Notes under the pieces: generated by a model | The model's database searches: none | What the model was told of the DNA's origin: nothing | Seen by the model: the letters and a program-made list of their open reading frames with translations, nothing else | NCBI GenBank assembly: GCA_002282555.1 | Contig: NCJR01000115.1 | Span: forward strand, 1 to 6,758 | DNA length: 6,758 bases | Reading direction: 5' to 3' | Source of the DNA: Rhodobacterales bacterium 34-62-10 | GTDB taxonomy: Bacteria > Pseudomonadota > Alphaproteobacteria > Rhodobacterales > Rhodobacteraceae | Shown here: positions 1-5,506 of the stretch, in pieces | Layout: each line of letters opens with the position of its first letter | Position numbering within the stretch: the stretch's first letter is position 1 | Made by a program: the position numbers and the translations under genes

Positions 1-297
1 GCAACATCCGCAATTGGCATCACGATGGGCATCAATCGTCAGGGCATCAGCTGCTTGAACCGCAGACGTGACGGAGAGAGCGGCCAGTAAGGCCAGATAG
101 ACCAGATCAGCCCCCGCCATCGCCGCCTCCGCGCTGTCGGCCAGAACAGACCCCGGCGCCAAATCCCGCGCCAAAGCCATATTCGCCGGGTTCGGGTCCC
201 ACAGGAACGCCGGATCATAGGCGGGATGCGTCAGCATATGCTCCAACATCCGCCGCCCCATGATCCCCAAGCCGATGATCGCCGTTCTGATCGCCAT
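1..297 (-). CDS. Chimeric ORF: Gfo/Idh/MocA dehydrogenase N-terminus joined in frame to DUF411/CopG-like protein (3'-partial)
   Basis: The frame starts at ATG 295-297 and stays open for 99 codons to the left edge. A good Shine-Dalgarno (AGGGG, 6 nt upstream) supports the start. Residues 5-13 (TAIIGLGIM) form the glycine-rich first beta-alpha turn of a Rossmann NAD(P)-binding fold. A W-D-P stretch near residue 34 and AGADLVYLA at about 61-69 fit a Gfo/Idh/MocA oxidoreductase. The next strand of that fold would normally follow, but the frame instead runs LLAALSVTSAVQA, a hydrophobic segment ending in a plausible signal-peptidase site. ADALTIDAHRDANCGCC follows. Asn-Cys-Gly-Cys-Cys (residues 95-99) is the hallmark of DUF411/CopG periplasmic copper proteins. 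So neither gene is intact: the dehydrogenase lacks its catalytic half and the copper protein has lost its own start. It could be a deletion fusion or an assembly chimera. An internal Met (118-120) could in principle start the copper-protein part, but it lacks the usual basic N-terminal residues. Confidence 0.7.
   Translation of the reverse strand, partial: MAIRTAIIGLGIMGRRMLEHMLTHPAYDPAFLWDPNPANMALARDLAPGSVLADSAEAAMAGADLVYLALLAALSVTSAVQAADALTIDAHRDANCGCC
82..96 (-). other. Gene-fusion junction with 6-bp direct repeat
   Basis: On the minus strand the hexamer CTGGCC occurs at 96-91 and again at 87-82, separated by TTA. The dehydrogenase homology ends in the first copy (Leu-Ala, residues 68-69). 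The signal-peptide-like sequence begins at or just after the second. By my count about 81% of the 69 codons before the join end in G or C, against about 46% of the 26 codons from 78 down to 1. The composition change coincides with the domain change. The short repeat could have mediated a deletion or misled an assembler; the sequence alone does not decide. Confidence 0.55.
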
Positions 298-378
298 ATC
301 GTTCCCCTGCCGCAATCCGCATTCACCCGCGACCCTAGCGCGCGCTGGCCCCAAGCGAAAGCGCCGACGTGATCGCGG

Positions 379-407
379 TTGCGGGGCCGCGCCCGCACCA
401 CTAGATT
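379..407 (+). promoter_or_regulatory. Candidate sigma70-type promoter for the RgpF-like gene
   Basis: TTGCGG (379-384) and TAGATT (402-407) are separated by exactly 17 nt. They match the -35 consensus at 3 of 6 positions and the -10 at 4 of 6. The pair lies about 100 nt upstream of the start at 510 and points towards it. In GC-rich DNA such matches also arise by chance, so this is a candidate. The rest of the 298-509 gap holds the Shine-Dalgarno of the leftward ORF and a minus-strand TAGGGT (337-332) that could be a weak -10 for it, without a convincing -35. Confidence 0.35.
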
Positions 408-417
408 GCGCGCAATC
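404..417. promoter_or_regulatory. Perfect 14-bp palindrome, possible operator
   Basis: GATTGCGCGCAATC reads the same on both strands with no spacer. It overlaps the last four bases of the candidate -10 element at 402-407 and sits between two divergently transcribed genes. That is a classic position for a repressor site. I cannot assign it to a named regulator. Confidence 0.4.
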
Positions 418-509
418 GCCCATGCAAACACCCCGCCACGGCAGGATCAGGACCAGACCACAGCCATGCCGCAGCAGGATCACACATCCCCCACCGCAGG
501 CCCGCACGC

Positions 510-1664
510 ATGAGCCTGCCCCTGTGGAAGATCCGGCGCGAACTGAAACGCGCCATCCCCAAAACGCTGGAAACACTGGCCGAACCCTTCCGCCACCTGA
601 CCTTCCTGCCGCTTTATGACCTGCGCAAAAAGCGCCTGATGCGGGTAACCAACGGCGCAGTACCGCCCGGAGCCGAAATCGGCATCTGCCTGATCTTCCC
701 CGACAAAGGCGTTTTGCCCTCGCATCAAAGCATGATCAACGCGATGGTCCAGCAGGGCATCAGCCCCCTTGTCGTCTCCAACTGCCCCCTCACGGACAAG
801 GACCGCGCCAGCCTTGCCGCCACCGCCTTCCGGGTGATCGAGCGGCCTAATATCGGCTATGATTTCGGCGGCTACCGCGACGCCATCCTGTCCATCGCCG
901 CGATGCTGCCCGACCTGCGCTGCCTCTGGGTGCTCAACGATTCCGCATGGCTGGTGGACCCATCCGGCCACTGGTTCGCCCAGGCCCGCGCCTGCAACAC
1001 CGATTTCACGGGCTGCGTGTCGAATTTCGGCATCCGCAAGGTCGACATACAGGATCACGCTCGCATCGCATGGGATTTCAACCCCTCCAACCGCCGCTTC
1101 CACTATGTCTCCAGCAGTTGGCGCATCGGTGCTGCGATCCTGCGCGACCCCGCTTTCCTGCGCTTCTGGAAACGGCTGCAAATCCGCGACAGCAAGCAAT
1201 TGACGGTCCGGCGCGGTGAGGTGGGCTTTTCCCAATGGGTGCTGCGCCACGGCTTCACCCATACAGCGACCCATGAAATCGCGGATCTTCCCGACCGGCT
1301 GGCCGCCCTGTCCGATCACGCGCTGGACGCTGTCACGCGGCACCTTTTGGTGATCGACCCGCTCGTTCAGCCCGTCAAGGACAGCGTGCTGGCCAGCGAT
1401 CCCACCACCCCGGCCGGGCGACAGGCGCGCATCACCCTGTGCCTTGCCGCCACCGCGCGCTTCGGCTTTGTGATCGCGATGCCCTATTTCATCCTGCACC
1501 ACGGACACTTGCCGTTCTTCAAGAAATCCGTGCTGAAAGCCGCCCCCGACACCGTGACACTGGCCCTGACCATCATGGATGACCTGCCCGCCGACACCGG
1601 CCCCATGATCCGGGCCGAGGCGGTGGCCCGCGCCCAAACCACGCGTCCCAGCGGGACGGCGTAA
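510..1664 (+). CDS. Rhamnan synthesis F (RgpF) family protein, probable glycosyltransferase
   Basis: A 384-residue protein resembling RgpF/rhamnan synthesis F proteins, which take part in assembling rhamnose-containing or other surface polysaccharides. The family signature is visible: NIGYDFGGYRDAI at residues 114-126, followed by LWVLNDS at 139-145, where the Asn-Asp is typical. A conserved-looking HYVSSSWRIG segment is at 198-207. The N-terminus (1-45) is basic and amphipathic with no signal peptide, and there is no clear transmembrane helix, so it is probably cytoplasmic or membrane-associated. The start is the ATG at 510; GCAGG at 496-500 is a weak Shine-Dalgarno. The gene stands alone on this strand and runs tail to tail into a family 25 glycosyltransferase 6 bp away, which supports a role in LPS or surface glycans. 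Donor and acceptor sugars cannot be told from the sequence. Confidence 0.85.
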   Translation: MSLPLWKIRRELKRAIPKTLETLAEPFRHLTFLPLYDLRKKRLMRVTNGAVPPGAEIGICLIFPDKGVLPSHQSMINAMVQQGISPLVVSNCPLTDKDRASLAATAFRVIERPNIGYDFGGYRDAILSIAAMLPDLRCLWVLNDSAWLVDPSGHWFAQARACNTDFTGCVSNFGIRKVDIQDHARIAWDFNPSNRRFHYVSSSWRIGAAILRDPAFLRFWKRLQIRDSKQLTVRRGEVGFSQWVLRHGFTHTATHEIADLPDRLAALSDHALDAVTRHLLVIDPLVQPVKDSVLASDPTTPAGRQARITLCLAATARFGFVIAMPYFILHHGHLPFFKKSVLKAAPDTVTLALTIMDDLPADTGPMIRAEAVARAQTTRPSGTA

Positions 1665-1670
1665 CACGCC

Positions 1671-2438
1671 CTAGGGCATCCGCGCGAAATGGGCCCGCGA
1701 CAGGCGCGCAATCTGCCGGCGGTAAAACGGCCGCATGATCTCGCGCTTGATCTTGTCCCAGCCATGCGCCTTGTGCCCGATCGTGCTGCCGCCCAGATCC
1801 GCCGAATGTTCGCTGACCCCCGAAGGCCAGACACTCAGCACCCGCGCGCCATGTTCCCACGGCATCTGCAACAGGCAATCCACCGGCCTGTCGAACCGCG
1901 CGGTCGCCTGCAACAACCGCTGCGCCGCCTCACGCGTCACAAGCTGCGCCTGCATCCCCAAAGCCACCTCCTGCGGCAGGCGCAGGACAATCGCGCCATC
2001 CTGCGCGATCACCCGGCCCACATCCTCGCGCCGCTTATAGGGGAAACGGATCACATCGCCGGGCTGCATCACCGACAGGGCCAGACGCAGCGCCGCCGGA
2101 AACACCACCGGATCAAGCGCAATGTCATCCTCAAGGATCAGCGCCGCCTCCAGCCCCGTATCCACGATCCGTTGCCAGCATTTGCGGTGGCTGTGAAAAC
2201 AGGCCACTTCCGTGTCACGCAAGCCATACGGGTAACGCGGCGACAGATGCACGGGCACCGCCTCGGCCAGACCCGCCGCCGCCATCGCCCCCGGCGCGCG
2301 CGCATCCACCGCCCAGACCACCTCGGACGCGCAGGGCAGCGCCGCCCGCAGCGCCGCCACCTGATCACGGCGGTCCTCGGCCCTTGCCAGATGGATGATC
2401 ATGGCCGTCAGATCGCCGCTTATGCTGTTGTCCTGCAT
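1671..2438 (-). CDS. Glycosyltransferase family 25 protein (LPS biosynthesis type)
   Basis: A 255-residue protein of the GT25 family, whose bacterial members (LgtB/LpsA-like) add galactose or other hexoses to the LPS core. The domain opens with MIIHLARAEDRR at residues 13-24, matching the family's opening strand and Asp-Arg pair. TEVACFHSHRKCWQRIV at 76-92 is the usual Gly/Ala-Cys-x-Ser-His block. LILEDDI at 100-106 holds the acidic metal/nucleotide-binding motif (Glu103-Asp104-Asp105). GGSTIG at 216-221 is the C-terminal Ser-Thr-Ile motif. The frame is open up to 2591, but the extra 51 residues are a low-complexity Gly/Ala/Pro/Arg run unlike the family. I chose the ATG at 2438; the ATG at 2402 is also possible. 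It is divergent from the next glycosyltransferase at 2657 and convergent with the RgpF-like gene. The specific sugar linkage is unknown. Confidence 0.87.
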   Translation of the reverse strand: MQDNSISGDLTAMIIHLARAEDRRDQVAALRAALPCASEVVWAVDARAPGAMAAAGLAEAVPVHLSPRYPYGLRDTEVACFHSHRKCWQRIVDTGLEAALILEDDIALDPVVFPAALRLALSVMQPGDVIRFPYKRREDVGRVIAQDGAIVLRLPQEVALGMQAQLVTREAAQRLLQATARFDRPVDCLLQMPWEHGARVLSVWPSGVSEHSADLGGSTIGHKAHGWDKIKREIMRPFYRRQIARLSRAHFARMP

Positions 2439-2565
2439 GGATATGGCCCCGGTCCCGGCTTGGCATTTGCGCGCGGACACTGCCCCAAAGACCGCGCCGG
2501 GGCAAGGTGGCGCCGCGCCGCCGCCCCCCGCTCCCCATGGCCCGCTCCCTGTGACCCGCGCGCTG

Positions 2566-2590
2566 TGGCACGGCCTTGCAACCAGTGCCA
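2566..2590. repeat. Inverted repeat/hairpin in divergent intergenic region
   Basis: TGGCAC (2566-2571) and GTGCCA (2585-2590) are perfect inverted arms 13 nt apart. An inner GG/CC pair (2572-2573 with 2582-2583) extends the stem past a single bulged A. It lies 66 nt upstream of the start at 2657 and 127 nt upstream of the GT25 start, in the 218-bp gap between the two genes. It may be an operator or leader structure. Apart from it, that gap is GC-rich and I see no convincing promoter. Confidence 0.3.
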
Positions 2591-2656
2591 TTACCTGACA
2601 GTTTGCGCCGTGAAATCGGCCCGGCGCATCGCCTGCGGCAGTCGTGAAAGCATTCG

Positions 2657-3397
2657 ATGGAACCGGTCAATATCCTCTGCGTGAAATGGGGCACGAAATA
2701 CGGCCCCGACTATGTGAACAAGCTGGCCTCGATGGTGCGGCGCAACATGTCGCGCCCTTACCGCTTCGTCTGCCTGACCGATGACACCACCGGCATTGAT
2801 CCCAGCATCGAAACCCACCCCCTGCCCGCCATCGGCATCCCCGAATTTGACGCCGCCACCGGCTGGACCCGGCTGCATGGCTGGCTCAAGGTCACGGTCT
2901 TTGCATCCCCCCTCTATGACCTGACCGGACCCACACTGTTTCTTGACGTCGATATCGTGATCACCGGCCCGCTGGACGCGTTCTTCGACCCGCCCGGCGA
3001 TTTCATCGTGATCAAGGAATGGGACAAGCGCGACGAGACGGGCAATACCTCGGTTTTCCGCTATACCGCAGGCGGGCATGGCGACCTGATCGGCTATCTT
3101 GCCAAATCGCTGGCCTCCGCGCAGGCCGATTACCGGAACGAGCAGGAATTCGTCACCTCCTATTTCTCGCGTCAGGGCAAGATGACCTATTGGCCCAAGG
3201 GCTGGTGCGTCAGTTTCAAACGCCACTGCATGCACCGGGGCATCATGGGCTTTTTCAAGCCCGCCCGCATCCCCAAAGGTGCGAAAGTCGTCGTCTTCCA
3301 CGGCAAACCCAACCCGCCTGATGCCATCATCGGCCGCAGCGGGAAATGGTATCGCCGCGTCCTGCCGGTGGCTTGGGTCGATGAGCTGTGGCGCTGA
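2657..3397 (+). CDS. DxD-motif glycosyltransferase (GT8-like, GT-A fold)
   Basis: A 246-residue probable nucleotide-sugar glycosyltransferase acting in the cytoplasm. It begins NILCVKWGTKYGPDYVNKL (residues 5-23), followed by RPYRFVCLTDD at 33-43, a typical GT-A nucleotide-binding start. TLFLDVDIVI at 93-102 contains the Asp97-Val-Asp99 metal-binding DxD. VVVFHGKPNP at 211-220 resembles the C-terminal His-x-Gly-x-x-Lys/Pro motif of family 8-like enzymes. NEQEFVTSYF (161-170) corresponds to the usual 'DQD' acceptor-side segment. There is no signal peptide or membrane helix. GAAAG at 2646-2650 is a weak ribosome site 6 nt before the ATG. Only 15 bp separate it from the kdkA-like gene, so the two are probably co-transcribed, which points to an LPS core sugar transferase. 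The sugar is not predictable. Confidence 0.85.
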   Translation: MEPVNILCVKWGTKYGPDYVNKLASMVRRNMSRPYRFVCLTDDTTGIDPSIETHPLPAIGIPEFDAATGWTRLHGWLKVTVFASPLYDLTGPTLFLDVDIVITGPLDAFFDPPGDFIVIKEWDKRDETGNTSVFRYTAGGHGDLIGYLAKSLASAQADYRNEQEFVTSYFSRQGKMTYWPKGWCVSFKRHCMHRGIMGFFKPARIPKGAKVVVFHGKPNPPDAIIGRSGKWYRRVLPVAWVDELWR

Positions 3398-3412
3398 CAC
3401 GGGTGTGGCGGC

Positions 3413-4162
3413 ATGGCTGATATCGCAACGACACGCGCGGGCCGGGATATCATCTGGCATGACGCGGACCTCCTGCCCCGGATGGAACCGGACCTGTTCG
3501 ATCCCGACTGGCTTGACCGGACGGGCCGTCTGACCGGCACCTCGACCGGGCGCAACACCGCGTGGTTCCTGCATCATCAGGGGCGCGACATGGTCCTGCG
3601 CCACTATTGGCGTGGCGGCATGGTGGGGCGCGTGATCAAGGACCGCTATTGGCGCGAACCGGTTGAAAACACCCGCGCCATGCGCGAATTCACCCTGTTG
3701 GCTTGGATGCAGGACCAAGGTCTGCCGGTGCCGCGCCCTGTGGCGGCACGTATGCGACCCGGCCTGTTCTTCTACCGCGCCGACCTGCTGATGGAGCGTA
3801 TTCCCGACAGCCGCCCGCTGGCCGATGTTCTGGCCCAAGGCGCGTTGCCCGTCGCCGATTGGATGCGGATCGGGGCGGTGATCGCCCGCCTGCACGCAAG
3901 CGGCGTCGATCATACGGACCTGAATTGCCGCAACATCCTGCTGGACGCTCAGGGCCAGATCTGGCTGATCGACTTCGACAAATGCATGCGCCGCCCGCAG
4001 GGGCCATGGGCGCAGGCCAACCTTGACCGGCTGGAACGTTCTCTGCTCAAGGAAAAGACCAAGGTCCCGGACCTGCACTGGACCGATCCCGATTTCGGCG
4101 CCCTGCTGGAAGGCTACCGCGCGACCGCCGGTCTGGTCGGCGGCGGTGGGGCGGTCACATGA
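3413..4162 (+). CDS. kdkA: 3-deoxy-D-manno-octulosonic acid (Kdo) kinase, KdkA family
   Basis: KdkA uses ATP to phosphorylate the Kdo residue attached to lipid A (the 4-position in Haemophilus), at the cytoplasmic face of the inner membrane. The 249 residues match the family's length and motifs. GRNTAWFLHHQGRDMVLRHY at 46-65 is the glycine-rich/beta-sheet start, followed by WRGGMVGRVIKDRYW at 66-80. REFTLLAWMQDQGLPVPRPV (91-110) is the alpha-C region, and FFYRADLLMERIP is at 119-131. The kinase-like catalytic loop is HTDLNCRNILLD (167-178; Asp169, Asn174), and the metal-binding motif is DFD at 187-189. Arg63 sits where typical kinases have the beta-3 lysine, as I recall for this family. No signal peptide or helix is evident. 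It lies between a glycosyltransferase and a YrbL-family gene, overlapping the latter by ATGA, which indicates translational coupling. No strong Shine-Dalgarno precedes the start, consistent with coupling to the gene upstream. Confidence 0.88.
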   Translation: MADIATTRAGRDIIWHDADLLPRMEPDLFDPDWLDRTGRLTGTSTGRNTAWFLHHQGRDMVLRHYWRGGMVGRVIKDRYWREPVENTRAMREFTLLAWMQDQGLPVPRPVAARMRPGLFFYRADLLMERIPDSRPLADVLAQGALPVADWMRIGAVIARLHASGVDHTDLNCRNILLDAQGQIWLIDFDKCMRRPQGPWAQANLDRLERSLLKEKTKVPDLHWTDPDFGALLEGYRATAGLVGGGGAVT

Positions 4163-4872
4163 CCCTGCCCCTGCCGACAACCCCGCTCAAACTCGCGCAT
4201 CTGGGCCCGGTGGCCAAGGGGCAGGACCGTCTGGTCTATGACCATCCCGATCATCCCGCCCTGCTGTTCAAGGCCCCCAAGACGCTGCAAGCGGCCCTCG
4301 GCCTGCCCGAGGGCGCGGATGTGCGGCTGACCCCCGCCGATCTAGGAAATTTCCGCCGCCTGATGCTGAAACTGGCCCCGCGCACCCTGTGGCATCCGTT
4401 CTTCAAGGAAAGCGAATGCTATCTGACCGCCCGCCTCGGCGGAACCCCGCATGAGGCGCTGCCGATCCCCAATCTCTACGGCTTTTGCGACAGCGACATC
4501 GGCCCGGTTCTGGCGGTCGAACGCATCGCTCTGCCCGGCGAACGTCTCGGGCGCACCCTCAAATCCCTCGCCGCCAAAGGCCCGCTGCCCGATGATCTGA
4601 TCGACCTCCTTGATCAGTTCGCCCGCCGCATCTTTGACCAGCGGCTGATCGCGGGCGACATGACGGCGGCCAATATCGTGCTGGGACAACGTGGCGCGCA
4701 GCGGCAATTCGTGCTGATCGACGGCTTCGGCGATATCCACGCGATCCCCTTCCGCTCGGCATCACCACGGCTGAACCGGATCGCGATGCGGCACAGCTTT
4801 CACAAGATGGCGGGCCGCATCGGTCTGCGCTTTGATGACCAGCGCGTGGCCTTTACGCCCGCGTCTGATTGA
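4159..4872 (+). CDS. YrbL family protein (kinase-like fold)
   Basis: A 237-residue protein resembling YrbL, named as a PhoP-network protein in enterobacteria; its biochemical activity is not established. Kinase-fold landmarks are visible: RLVYDHPDHPALLFKAPK at 24-41 (Lys38 as the nucleotide-binding lysine), FKESECYLTARL at 82-93 (Glu84 or Glu86 as the alpha-C acid), LYGFCDSDIGPVLAVERI at 106-123 (hinge), AGDMTAANIVLG at 165-176 (Asp167 and Asn172 as catalytic loop) and VLIDGFGD at 185-192 (Asp188 replacing the DFG aspartate). All key positions are retained, so it may be active. Its ATG lies inside the TGA end of the kdkA-like gene (4159-4162), and the G-rich run just upstream may serve as ribosome site. 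Its 3' end overlaps the opposing phosphatase gene by 20 bp. In this setting an LPS or LPS-enzyme substrate is plausible but unproven. Confidence 0.82.
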   Translation: MTLPLPTTPLKLAHLGPVAKGQDRLVYDHPDHPALLFKAPKTLQAALGLPEGADVRLTPADLGNFRRLMLKLAPRTLWHPFFKESECYLTARLGGTPHEALPIPNLYGFCDSDIGPVLAVERIALPGERLGRTLKSLAAKGPLPDDLIDLLDQFARRIFDQRLIAGDMTAANIVLGQRGAQRQFVLIDGFGDIHAIPFRSASPRLNRIAMRHSFHKMAGRIGLRFDDQRVAFTPASD

Positions 4873-5500
4873 TCCGCGCACGCAGGCTCATCGCGTCGAA
4901 CCGCGCCGTGATCGCCACCGGATCGTAACCCTCGGCCAGCCACGCCTCGAACCCGATCCCTCTGTCGCGCTGATCCGCCTCGAAATGGTGCAGCATCTGG
5001 TCCAGAACCCCTGTCGATGACCAGCTCCAATGCCCGAACCGCAGCGATAGCATCGCCTTCGCCTCGGCCACCGACCGCCCCTCGATCGCCAGCAGATAGA
5101 CCGCGCTCGCCAGCCCGGTGCGATCCGCCCCGGCGCGGCAATGCAGCAAGAACGGCCTCTCGATCCGCCGGAACAGATCGATCAGCGCCAGCAGACGATC
5201 CCCCGGCGGCAGGCGATGCGCGCTCATGTTGAAACTGTGAAACTGCAAACCCAGCGTCGCGCAGGCCTGTCTCTCGGCCCGGTAAGGCGCTGATCCATCG
5301 GTGCCGCGCAGATACAGCACCGCGCGCAAGCCCTGCGCCCGCATCCGCGCCAGCCGCCGCGCATCGGGTTGGTTCGACCGAAACACCCCCGGCGCAATTT
5401 CCGCCGCATTGGTCCAGAACAGGCGCACAAAGCCCTGATCCACCCAGAAATTATGCAGCCGGTCGCGCAGCCCGCTCATGCCGCGCCCTGCCATCGACAC
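4853..5500 (-). CDS. Cys-based (tyrosine/dual-specificity type) phosphatase
   Basis: A 215-residue protein with the P-loop HCRAGADRTG at residues 120-129: Cys121 is the nucleophile, and Arg127 completes the Cys-X5-Arg signature. IAPGVFRSNQPDARRLARM (35-53) and LRAVLYLRG (58-66) are typical of bacterial dual-specificity-like phosphatases. RLPPG at 96-100 occupies the usual general-acid loop region, Asp101 being a possible acid. Some family members act on proteins, others on lipids or small molecules. There is no signal peptide, so cytoplasmic. The frame opens at GTG 5500 (6 bp after the acyltransferase stop); ATGs at 5494 and 5479 are alternatives, the latter preceded by GCAGGG. The tight spacing implies one transcript with the lipid A-type acyltransferase, so an LPS-related substrate is possible. 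Confidence 0.83.
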   Translation of the reverse strand: MSMAGRGMSGLRDRLHNFWVDQGFVRLFWTNAAEIAPGVFRSNQPDARRLARMRAQGLRAVLYLRGTDGSAPYRAERQACATLGLQFHSFNMSAHRLPPGDRLLALIDLFRRIERPFLLHCRAGADRTGLASAVYLLAIEGRSVAEAKAMLSLRFGHWSWSSTGVLDQMLHHFEADQRDRGIGFEAWLAEGYDPVAITARFDAMSLRARINQTRA

Positions 5501-5506
5501 CCCCGC

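Noticed and set aside
260..619. Plus-strand frame of 119 codons around the start of the RgpF-like gene
   Set aside because: Pro/Arg/Thr-rich shadow sequence that overlaps the divergent promoter region and the true gene in another frame.
480..1667. Long minus-strand reading frame opposite the RgpF-like gene
   Set aside because: Its protein is rich in Gly, Gln, His and Ala with no recognisable motif, and the opposite strand holds a clear RgpF-like family signature. Open antisense frames are expected in GC-rich genes.
2439..2591. Extending the GT25 gene to the ATG at 2591 (51 more residues)
   Set aside because: The added residues are low-complexity Gly/Ala/Pro/Arg, carry no signal peptide pattern and precede the point where family homology begins.
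1689..2684. Plus-strand frame of 331 codons opposite the GT25 gene
   Set aside because: The product is an Arg/His/Gln-rich string typical of a shadow frame, while the minus strand carries a complete GT25 motif set.
2591..4180. Minus-strand frame of 529 codons across the glycosyltransferase and kdkA genes
   Set aside because: It covers two clear genes on the plus strand, has no coherent domain and shows shadow-frame composition.
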